Source: Pseudomonadales bacterium (GTDB taxonomy: Bacteria > Pseudomonadota > Gammaproteobacteria > Steroidobacterales > Steroidobacteraceae). Taken from it: DNA of 5,696 nucleotides. The stretch spans positions 1-5,696 of the forward strand of contig JAGRJB010000088.1 of assembly GCA_020442965.1 (NCBI GenBank). Reading direction: 5' to 3'. Below the pieces are notes generated by a model. The model saw only the letters and a program-made list of their open reading frames with translations. It was not told where the DNA came from and ran no database searches. The translations under genes and the position numbers were made by a program. Positions 1-5,696 of this stretch are shown here, one piece after another (position 1 is the first letter of the stretch; each line of letters begins with the position of its first letter).

Positions 1-723
1 GAGGCGGCGATCTTCGCCGGCGACCTGTTTCGAATGTATGCACGTTATGCCGAGACACACGGCTTCACGGTCGAAGTGCTGTCGGAGAACCGCGGTGAGC
101 ACGGTGGGTACAAGGAGATTATCGCGCGAATTGCCGGCATGGGCGCGTTCTCAATGCTGAAATTCGAGTCAGGGACCCATCGAGTGCAACGCGTGCCGGC
201 GACGGAAGCACAGGGCCGCATTCATACGTCGGCCTGCACGGTCGCAATCCTGCCGGAGCTCGAAGAGCGCGAGCAGATCGAGTTGAATCCAGCGGAATTG
301 CGAGTCGACACGTTTCGCGCGAGCGGCGCGGGTGGGCAACACGTCAATAAAACCGATTCCGCCATTCGTATCACCCATCTGCCAACCGGCATCGTCGTCG
401 AATGTCAGGACGAACGATCGCAGCACAAGAATCGATCGCGCGCGATGGCGCTGCTCAAGGCGCGGCTCGTGGCGGCGGAGCGGGAGCAGCGCGATATGGC
501 CGAAGCAGCTGAACGCAAATTGCAAGTGGGTAGCGGCGATCGATCGGAGCGCATTCGCACTTACAACTTCCCACAGGGCCGCGTGACCGATCATCGCATC
601 AATCTGACGCTGTACAAATTGGCCGACGTGATGCAGGGCAAGATCGACGAACTCATCGCTGCCCTACAACAAGAGCATCAGGCGGAACTGCTCGCGGACG
701 TGGAGCGGCTCGGCGCCGCCTGA
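1..723 (+). CDS. prfA: Peptide chain release factor 1 (RF1), 5'-truncated by the window edge
   Basis: Class I release factor that reads UAA and UAG in the ribosomal A site and triggers hydrolysis of peptidyl-tRNA in the cytosol. The frame is open from base 1, so the gene starts outside the window; 240 residues are present and about 120 N-terminal ones are missing, judged against the roughly 360-residue family length. The RF1-type codon-recognition tripeptide Pro-Ala-Thr lies at 196-204 (RF2 has Ser-Pro-Phe). The catalytic GGQ is at 331-339 inside GAGGQHVN, followed by the highly conserved stretch [20 protein letters not shown]. The conserved [13 protein letters not shown] block is near the C terminus. 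The gene ends in TGA, a stop that RF1 itself does not read. The next gene starts two bases later, so the two are probably co-transcribed. The usual neighbour prmC does not follow. The internal ATG at 34 is not the start. Identification is secure. Confidence 0.98.
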   Translation, partial: EAAIFAGDLFRMYARYAETHGFTVEVLSENRGEHGGYKEIIARIAGMGAFSMLKFESGTHRVQRVPATEAQGRIHTSACTVAILPELEEREQIELNPAELRVDTFRASGAGGQHVNKTDSAIRITHLPTGIVVECQDERSQHKNRSRAMALLKARLVAAEREQRDMAEAAERKLQVGSGDRSERIRTYNFPQGRVTDHRINLTLYKLADVMQGKIDELIAALQQEHQAELLADVERLGAA

Positions 724-725
724 GC

Positions 726-2183
726 ATGGCCAGCGCGGTCTTGCCTGACGACGATTGGCTCGCATCGCCGGTACTGCGAATTGATGCTGCGACGGGGGTG
801 CCACTGCAGCTGCCACTCGCAGGACCTGGGGCACGCACATTCGCGTTCCTGCTGGATTGGGCCATGCGCGCGAGCCTCGCAGTCACCTGGTATCTATTGG
901 CCGCATTGAGCATCAATGGCCGCGTGTCCTTCGGCATACCGGAGGACGCTGAATCGCTGTGGTACATGGTGGTGGCGCTACCGGCCTCAGCGATCTACTT
1001 TCTCTACCACATCGTACTTGAAGTGCTGATGCGAGGCCGCACGCCCGGTAAACGCATGGCGGGTGTCCGTGTCGTCGCGATCACCGGCGGTGCGGCATCC
1101 GTTGGGGCCTTGCTGCTGCGAAATATTTTCCGTCTGGTTGACGCGATGCCGTTTGCCTACGTGGTTGGCCTCGCCTTCGTACTCACAACGCGGCGCAATG
1201 TCCGTATCGGCGATCTGGCGGCGGGCACCGTACTGGTCTATGACCGCTCCGAACCCGCCGAGATGCGCCAGCGAACCGAGCAGCGCAGCGCCGCAACGCT
1301 GGCCGCGGCGCTGGCGCCACTCGCCGAGTATCGAGCCGTCGCTCACGAGGTCGCGGTCGCGCGGCGCACACAGTCGACGGCCGCGCGAGCGCCGCTCGAG
1401 GCGCGATACGGACGATTGCACGCGACCGTGAACGTGAGCGCAATACGCTGGCGCTACGCCACCTGGAGCCTGTTTCGCGATCAAATTCCGGCTGCGCTGC
1501 TGGCGATGCGCGCCCATCTGGTGTGGGTGACGCTCTGGTTCATCTTGTGCGTGCTCGCAGGTGGGTGGTTAGTCAGCAGTTACCCCAACCTGATCGCGCT
1601 TTTTGCCTCGCCCGACATGATCGCAACGGTCGAGCGCGGCGATCTATGGACCGACAGCCTGCTGAACGTAACACCGTCATCGATATTGTCCGTCGATCTG
1701 CTCACCAACAATATCGTCGTTGCGCTGTTCGCGTTCGTATCGGGGTTTCTGTTCGGGCTTGGCACGCTGTACCTCATCGGCACGAATGGCCTGCTGATTG
1801 GCGCGCTCTTTGCCTTCACCGCAGATCATGGCCTGAGCGATCGGCTGTTCCAGTTCATCATCGCGCATGGACCCGTCGAACTGTCCTGCATCTGCCTGGC
1901 GGGCGCCGCCGGCTCCTACGCGGGCGAGTCGCTATTCCGCAGCCCGCCCGGCGAGCGGTCCGCAGCCTTTGCCGCGGCCAGCAAAGAAGGCGGCAAGGTG
2001 CTGCTGGCCGTGAGCCTCCTGCTGCTCGGCTGCGGTTATATCGAAGGCTACATTTCGCCGAACCTCGACATTCCCCTGCTGCCGCGCATGGTAATCGGTA
2101 TAGGCTACTTTCTCTTCATGCTGGCCCTCTTGCGGGGCTATCTCGCGGGGCGCAGCCGCGACCGCCGGCCATTGAATGTCTGA
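726..2183 (+). CDS. RDD domain-SpoIIM (DUF95) fusion, multi-span membrane protein
   Basis: A 485-residue integral membrane protein with two family signatures in one frame. Residues about 30-172 are an RDD domain: R37 and D44 lie in the first hydrophobic helix, GRTPGKRMAGVRVV is at 104-117, LLRNIFRLVD at 130-139, and RIGDLAAGTVLV with D163 at 160-171. Residues about 264-471 resemble SpoIIM/DUF95: a helix at 264-285, then TNNIVVALFAFVSGFLFGLG (327-346), the NGLLIGALF segment, HGPVELSCICLAGAAG (381-396), and two final helices near 424-440 and 452-471. Between them is a polar, Ala/Arg-rich linker of about 90 residues, shorter than the soluble N-terminal region I expect for stand-alone SpoIIM-like proteins. 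The start at 726, two bases after prfA, fits the domain, but no strong ribosome-binding site is visible, suggesting coupling to prfA translation. In Bacillus SpoIIM takes part in septal peptidoglycan remodelling; relatives in non-sporulating bacteria have no settled role. The two families are usually separate genes. Domain calls are firm; function is unknown. Confidence 0.9.
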   Translation: MASAVLPDDDWLASPVLRIDAATGVPLQLPLAGPGARTFAFLLDWAMRASLAVTWYLLAALSINGRVSFGIPEDAESLWYMVVALPASAIYFLYHIVLEVLMRGRTPGKRMAGVRVVAITGGAASVGALLLRNIFRLVDAMPFAYVVGLAFVLTTRRNVRIGDLAAGTVLVYDRSEPAEMRQRTEQRSAATLAAALAPLAEYRAVAHEVAVARRTQSTAARAPLEARYGRLHATVNVSAIRWRYATWSLFRDQIPAALLAMRAHLVWVTLWFILCVLAGGWLVSSYPNLIALFASPDMIATVERGDLWTDSLLNVTPSSILSVDLLTNNIVVALFAFVSGFLFGLGTLYLIGTNGLLIGALFAFTADHGLSDRLFQFIIAHGPVELSCICLAGAAGSYAGESLFRSPPGERSAAFAAASKEGGKVLLAVSLLLLGCGYIEGYISPNLDIPLLPRMVIGIGYFLFMLALLRGYLAGRSRDRRPLNV

Positions 2184-2196
2184 CAGGGCCCGGTCG
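2184..2196. other. Convergent gene junction, 13 bp, no visible terminator
   Basis: The TGA of the RDD-SpoIIM gene (2181-2183) and the TAA of the DUF58 gene (2197-2199, read on the - strand) face each other across 13 bases. I see no stem-loop followed by a T-run on either strand here. The short perfect palindrome CGGCGCCG just inside the DUF58 end has no loop or T-tract. Termination is therefore either Rho-dependent or the transcripts overlap at their 3' ends. Confidence 0.7.
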
Positions 2197-3495
2197 TTAG
2201 ATTCGTCGGCGCCGGCGTTGGGACTGGTAGGCGTGGATCACCGCGTACTCGAGGCGCTCCGCGCTCGCACTAACGACCAATGCACCAGCGCCGCGCAAGA
2301 ATGTTTCGAGCCCCCTGATGCGCTCGGCTTCCGCGCCAGCTGCCAGTGCGATGTATGGATCGCGCCAATTGCGTGCGGGTCGCGCACGCAGCGCATGCAA
2401 TGTCGCATTGTCGAGACCGGCGCACACAACGACGTGGCGCAGCGCGAGCTGCCTGACCGCGGTCTGCAGCTCCGTCGTGCCACTCGGCTCGTCCAAGTCT
2501 GTCAACCAAATGACGAGGCTGCGTGACCGAGCCATCCTGATGACCGCACGAGCGGCAACCATCGGCTGCGATTCCGCCCGTTCGGTCATGAGCTGCTCCA
2601 ATGCCTCGCGAATGCGGCGCACGCCGACCACGCCGCGCCCCGGCGGCGACAGCGCCAAGATCCGATCAGCGTATGCGACCAGGCCAATCCGATCGTCGAG
2701 CTTGATGGCGTGCTCGGCAAAACGCGCCGTAATATTCGCATATACGCCGAGGCGATCGAGCGCGCCGGCCCGCATGCTGGACATGCGCCCCGCATCGACG
2801 ATGAGGACGATCTCAAGATGCTGATCCTCGCTCATTTCGCGCGAGATCAGTGCGCGTGCGCGCGCACTCGCCTTCCAGTCGATACGAGCAAGCGGATCAC
2901 CCGGAATGTAACTGCGCAGCTGGAACAACTCGCCGCCGTGCCCGGGCATCTTGTATGGCGTGTCGCCGCGCACGTCACCGCCCGCCCTTTGCCGCGCTCC
3001 GTGCAACGAGTCTGGAGCGATGTTGAAGGCTGTGGTTAGCGCTAGGGGCCTTGACCACCAGGCAAGTCTGAGACGGCCCAGCACGCGTGCGGGCAACGGC
3101 ACGAACTCGCCTGGGCCGAGCCGCACCGGCCGCAATGACCACGGCTCGCTGGCGATGTCGCGCGGCGGAACTGCCACTTCGAAAACGTCCTGATCCCCTG
3201 CAAAGGCATGCGGCAACGTGCGAGCATAGCGAACTGTGACAAGCCGCTGCAGGTTGTGCTGCAGGCACAGTACTCCCTGCGCGCCTCTACCTAATAACAA
3301 TTTCTCATGCAATTGCAACTCTGCCTGAATACTGATCCGGGGATCGAGCCAGGCTTCGAGCGCGAGACCCGCAGACAATATGCCAGCGGGCCAGCACCAC
3401 ACCCATCGCAAGCTGGAGTCGTCCGCCCAGGCACCCGAGATCGCCAGCACCGCGCTCAATGCGATCAGAAAATAGCCGCGGTCGGCGAGATGCAT
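2197..3495 (-). CDS. DUF58 (VWA-like) membrane-anchored protein, partner of MoxR
   Basis: A 432-residue protein of the DUF58 family, commonly encoded beside MoxR ATPases and thought to be their VWA-like partner or substrate adaptor. Two hydrophobic helices near residues 7-23 and 31-48 form a membrane hairpin, which would leave both ends in the cytosol. A middle region, probably beta-rich, fills about 51-160. The DUF58 signature is at 189-219: E189, LRSYIPGD, then RIDWKASAR and a following ISRE. It leads into a VWA-like fold with IVDAGRMSSM at about 232-241 (D234 in the place of the first metal-site residue, with Gly instead of Ser two residues later) and WLTDLDEP at 330-337. The C terminus ends in five consecutive arginines before the last Ile. 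The ATG at 3495 lies four bases after the moxR stop; the ribosome-binding site is weak, which suggests coupling. It is the last gene of the operon. Family assignment is strong; molecular role is inferred. Confidence 0.93.
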   Translation of the reverse strand: MHLADRGYFLIALSAVLAISGAWADDSSLRWVWCWPAGILSAGLALEAWLDPRISIQAELQLHEKLLLGRGAQGVLCLQHNLQRLVTVRYARTLPHAFAGDQDVFEVAVPPRDIASEPWSLRPVRLGPGEFVPLPARVLGRLRLAWWSRPLALTTAFNIAPDSLHGARQRAGGDVRGDTPYKMPGHGGELFQLRSYIPGDPLARIDWKASARARALISREMSEDQHLEIVLIVDAGRMSSMRAGALDRLGVYANITARFAEHAIKLDDRIGLVAYADRILALSPPGRGVVGVRRIREALEQLMTERAESQPMVAARAVIRMARSRSLVIWLTDLDEPSGTTELQTAVRQLALRHVVVCAGLDNATLHALRARPARNWRDPYIALAAGAEAERIRGLETFLRGAGALVVSASAERLEYAVIHAYQSQRRRRRI

Positions 3496-3499
3496 GGTA

Positions 3500-4450
3500 T
3501 CAGCGCGGCACGGGCGTCGTGCCGAGTAAACTGTCGACTAACGAGGTGTCCGAATCACCCTCAACGATAGCCTGAGCCGACAACGACAGGCGATGCGGCA
3601 TGACCCAGCGCGCCACTTCTTTGACATCATCCGCAGCAACGAAATCGGAGCCGCGCAGACCCGCAACCACGCGAGCGGTACGCACGAGTGCCAGCGCCCC
3701 GCGGGTGGAGAGCCCCAACGCGATACGCGGGTGTTCGCGCGACGCATGCACCAGCGCCAGAACGTACGCCAGCAGACTGTCTGAAACATGTACTTGCGCG
3801 GCGCGAGCACGTGCAGCGATCAGCTGCGCGCGATCCGCCACCCGCAGGTCGGTGGGTATCGGCGTCGCACCGCCCAGATCCGCCCCGTAACGCGCCAGGA
3901 TCTCATGCTCGGCCGCTGCCTCGGGATAGCGCAAATCGAGGCGTAACATGAAGCGGTCGAGTTGCGACTCCGGCAGCGGGTAGGTTCCTTCGAACTCGTA
4001 CGGATTCTGGGTGGCGACGACGAGAAATTCCGCCGGCAGCGGCCATAGCTCACGTTCGGTGCTCACCTGACGCTCTTCCATCGCTTCGAGCAACGCGGAC
4101 TGCGTCTTCGGCCCGGCGCGATTTATCTCATCGACCAACAAAACGTCGGCGAACAGCGGGCCACGGCGAAACTCGAACTTCTTCTGCGACTCGTCATAGA
4201 CATGTACACCAATGATGTCGCTTGGCATCAGGTCGGCCGTGCCCTGCACGCGCTCGAAGTCGCCACCCATCACTTTGGCGAACGTCTTCGCCAGCAGTGT
4301 CTTACCAAGCCCGGGTGCTCCCTGGATCAGCACGTGACCGCGCGCGAGCAACGCGACGACAAGTGCGCGGATCGCGTGCGCAGATCCGATCATGACGCGC
4401 GCCATCTGCGTCTGCACCGCTCGCTCGAATTCGATGATCTCGTTCGTCAT
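3500..4450 (-). CDS. MoxR-family AAA+ ATPase
   Basis: A 316-residue cytosolic AAA+ ATPase of the MoxR family, whose members act as chaperone-like machines with VWA-domain partners. Visible motifs: Walker A GAPGLGKT at 44-51; Walker B LLVDEINRA at 104-112 with D107 and E108; sensor 1 in VVATQNPYEFEGTYPLPESQ with N149; an LDRF element with arginine R166; and sensor 2 LGLSTRG with R250. The C-terminal lid includes VARWVMPHRLSL. Length fits the family, and all motifs expected for ATP hydrolysis are intact. The frame stays open 49 codons further upstream to an ATG at 4597, but the start at 4450 (MTNEIIEFE) is preferred because it matches where MoxR homology begins and its ATG overlaps the TGA of the DUF4350 gene as ATGA. 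The next gene, DUF58, starts four bases after its stop. Placement in a particular MoxR subfamily cannot be decided from the sequence by eye. Confidence 0.97.
   Translation of the reverse strand: MTNEIIEFERAVQTQMARVMIGSAHAIRALVVALLARGHVLIQGAPGLGKTLLAKTFAKVMGGDFERVQGTADLMPSDIIGVHVYDESQKKFEFRRGPLFADVLLVDEINRAGPKTQSALLEAMEERQVSTERELWPLPAEFLVVATQNPYEFEGTYPLPESQLDRFMLRLDLRYPEAAAEHEILARYGADLGGATPIPTDLRVADRAQLIAARARAAQVHVSDSLLAYVLALVHASREHPRIALGLSTRGALALVRTARVVAGLRGSDFVAADDVKEVARWVMPHRLSLSAQAIVEGDSDTSLVDSLLGTTPVPR
4447..4450 (-). other. ATGA stop-start overlap coupling DUF4350 and moxR
   Basis: On the - strand the ATG of moxR (4450-4448) shares two bases with the TGA of the DUF4350 gene (4449-4447). 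The bases just upstream carry no clear Shine-Dalgarno sequence (the nearest purine-rich bases are in CAGGCAGC), so translation of moxR probably depends on ribosomes finishing the upstream frame. This overlap fixes the moxR start. Confidence 0.85.
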
Positions 4451-5694
4451 TTGGCTAGCTGCCTGTCGATCCGTAGAAACAAATTGTGCAGTTTGACGAG
4501 CGGCACGCGCTGCCCACTTTGGGTCGCACGGAACCAATCCTTCAACTGCGCTCGATCGTGCTGAGAAACACTGCGCTGTCGCTCCAGCCAGTTCCACACT
4601 TCGGTGGATCGCTCATCCGTCAGCGGCTGCACGATCCCGCTGCCCGCGGCCGTGCGCTGCAGGAACTGCGCGTACATTTCGCGCGCCGCCACCGCGGGGC
4701 GCAGGCGCGCAGACAACATACCACCCGCCGCCGCGATCAGAGCGGCAGGGCTCGGCGCCGCGTCGGTCCTGCGGGGCACTACCAGTCGGGTTCCACCGAT
4801 CACCCATAGGAGCCATGCACACACGACGACGGCAAATGTCCAGTGCAAGCGTGCATCGCGCCAGAACTGGACGGTATCATAGCTGGCTGCAACGCCCTGC
4901 CTGAGATCGTCGAACAATACGGTTCCCGCGGGGCCCACGTCGTTCGCGACGAGATTTGCCAGCAACCGCGCGTTGTCTGCCCGGCCGATCGTATCGTTGG
5001 CGAACAGACTCGCCGCCGTCGACACGACGATCCGACCGTTGCCTAACAGCCGGATGAACAACACCCCCTCATGAGTCTGTTCCTCACTGGCAAGCGCCAG
5101 TGCGAACGAATCGTTGGGTGTGCGGAGGAACCAGAGTCTGGGCGGAGCGGTCGAGCGAACCAGCAGCGAACGGTCCCCGCTCGTCAACGGATGTGAACCG
5201 TTGCTGCGCATCGCGATATCGATCCCGTCGTTGCTCGTCACGCGGCTGTCACGCACATCGGGCGACTCAAATTCCAGACTCGACAAAGACTCCGTTTCAG
5301 CGAGCACCGCACTCGTACGACCAACGGCCCAGGCGGGCGTGTCAACGAGCGCCGCGAGCACCACAAGGGTGTTGCCGGCACGCACCCACTGCTCGAGCGA
5401 GGCGAACTCCTCGCTCTGGAATCGCTCCACTCCCGGCAGTGTAACTAACAATAGGTTACCGGCAGGCGCGAGATTCTGCGAACCGAGTGCGGTGTAGCGC
5501 TCGCGCAGAGAGCGTACTGCCACGCCTTGCTGCACAAGCCAGGCACGAGCGCCGGCGTAGCCGTTTGCATCGGTGGAACTAGCGGTCGGGCGGGCCACTT
5601 GGTCATTCAACCCGGTCGGCGAGCCGATGAACAGGACATAGAACAGCAGCAACGCTCCCAGCGCGAACAGCAGCGAAAGCCAGCGTTGCTTCAT
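4447..5694 (-). CDS. DUF4350 domain-containing two-span membrane protein
   Basis: A 415-residue protein with the layout of the DUF4350 proteins encoded next to MoxR and DUF58. A hydrophobic N-terminal anchor lies at about 5-23, preceded by MKQR. The DUF4350 region runs from about 40 to 240, beginning with the characteristic ANGYAGARAWLVQQGVAV, followed by a LLLVTLPG strand, the AGNTLVVLA strand, and GNGRIVVSTAASLFAND near 218-234. Such domains resemble class I glutamine amidotransferase-like folds, but I see no catalytic triad to claim and infer no enzyme activity. A second helix at about 285-303 is followed by basic residues (VPRR) and a cytosolic tail of about 110 residues. Positive-inside logic puts residues 24-284 in the periplasm and the tail in the cytosol, where it could meet MoxR. 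The ATG at 5694 is two bases from the window edge, so its ribosome-binding site cannot be seen. The signal-anchor immediately after it supports this start. The stop overlaps the moxR start. Confidence 0.85.
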   Translation of the reverse strand: MKQRWLSLLFALGALLLFYVLFIGSPTGLNDQVARPTASSTDANGYAGARAWLVQQGVAVRSLRERYTALGSQNLAPAGNLLLVTLPGVERFQSEEFASLEQWVRAGNTLVVLAALVDTPAWAVGRTSAVLAETESLSSLEFESPDVRDSRVTSNDGIDIAMRSNGSHPLTSGDRSLLVRSTAPPRLWFLRTPNDSFALALASEEQTHEGVLFIRLLGNGRIVVSTAASLFANDTIGRADNARLLANLVANDVGPAGTVLFDDLRQGVAASYDTVQFWRDARLHWTFAVVVCAWLLWVIGGTRLVVPRRTDAAPSPAALIAAAGGMLSARLRPAVAAREMYAQFLQRTAAGSGIVQPLTDERSTEVWNWLERQRSVSQHDRAQLKDWFRATQSGQRVPLVKLHNLFLRIDRQLAK

Positions 5695-5696
5695 CG
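5691..5696 (-). other. Possible 3' end of an upstream operon gene overlapping the DUF4350 start
   Basis: Read on the - strand, the window begins CGATGA. The TGA at 5693-5691 overlaps the DUF4350 ATG in the same ATGA pattern seen between DUF4350 and moxR, which would make CGA (Arg) the last sense codon of a gene lying outside the window. By family context this could be a DUF4129 protein. Only two bases lie beyond the ATG, so this is a suggestion only. Confidence 0.3.

Noticed and set aside
415..546. Four CGATCG hexamers within about 130 bases of prfA
   Set aside because: They fall in conserved codons (for example Asp-Arg-Ser and Asn-Arg-Ser) and are explained by codon choice in a GC-rich genome. 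There is no regular spacing and no site family to assign.
987..1517. 176-residue open frame on the - strand opposite the RDD region
   Set aside because: Arg- and Gly-rich composition, no motif, and entirely antisense to the clearly coding RDD-SpoIIM gene.
1523..2200. 225-residue open frame on the + strand in another frame
   Set aside because: It overlaps the SpoIIM part of the fusion gene. The product is Arg/Ala/Pro-rich with no recognisable domain, as expected of a shadow frame in GC-rich DNA.
2200..2225. Palindrome CGGCGCCG near the convergent junction as a terminator
   Set aside because: It has no loop and no T-run on either side, and lies in the DUF58 coding sequence, so it does not meet the pattern of an intrinsic terminator.
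2176..2824. + strand open frames opposite the 3' half of the DUF58 gene
   Set aside because: They are antisense to the DUF58 signature and VWA-like region, have shadow-like composition and match no family I recognise.
4451..4597. A 49-codon upstream extension of the moxR frame to an ATG at 4597
   Set aside because: It lies wholly within the conserved C-terminal coding part of the DUF4350 gene, its residues do not look like MoxR, and the ATG at 4450 gives the normal MoxR N terminus and an ATGA overlap.
1..5696. CRISPR array, tRNA/rRNA, insertion sequence or attachment site
   Set aside because: No direct-repeat array, transposase-like protein or recognisable RNA gene was seen. Almost the whole window is occupied by the five protein genes.

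Overview
The window is GC-rich, densely coding DNA with no RNA genes, insertion sequences or phage genes. The partial release factor 1 at the left edge closely resembles gammaproteobacterial RF1, for example in the stretch after its GGQ motif. Together with the high GC content and the MoxR/DUF58/DUF4350/RDD/SpoIIM gene set, this suggests a high-GC gammaproteobacterium, perhaps of the Xanthomonadales/Nevskiales/Steroidobacter type. The lineage is an inference and cannot be fixed from this sequence alone.

Layout: the + strand carries the 3' two thirds of prfA (1-723). Two bases later comes one long membrane-protein gene (726-2183) that joins an RDD domain to a SpoIIM (DUF95) domain in a single 485-residue polypeptide. 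The - strand carries three tightly packed genes, read from right to left: a two-span DUF4350 protein (5694-4447), a MoxR-type AAA+ ATPase (4450-3500, sharing ATGA with the gene before it) and a DUF58/VWA-like membrane protein (3495-2197, four bases after moxR). The two strands converge at a 13-bp gap (2184-2196) with no evident hairpin terminator. The last bases of the window are compatible with a further upstream operon gene ending in an ATGA overlap with the DUF4350 start. No stretch over 300 bases lacks a gene.

How the genes fit together: in many Gammaproteobacteria, genes for MoxR, DUF58, DUF4350, DUF4129, RDD and SpoIIM-like proteins lie together and are thought to form an envelope-associated AAA+/VWA chaperone-like system of unknown substrate. 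Here five of these domains fall within 5 kb. The RDD and SpoIIM parts are fused, on the opposite strand, and directly behind prfA, where prmC (the methyltransferase for the RF1 GGQ glutamine) is often found. The likely picture is a cytosolic MoxR ATPase working with a membrane-anchored DUF58 protein and a periplasm-facing DUF4350 protein, with the RDD-SpoIIM protein as a possible multi-span membrane partner. The function remains an inference from context.
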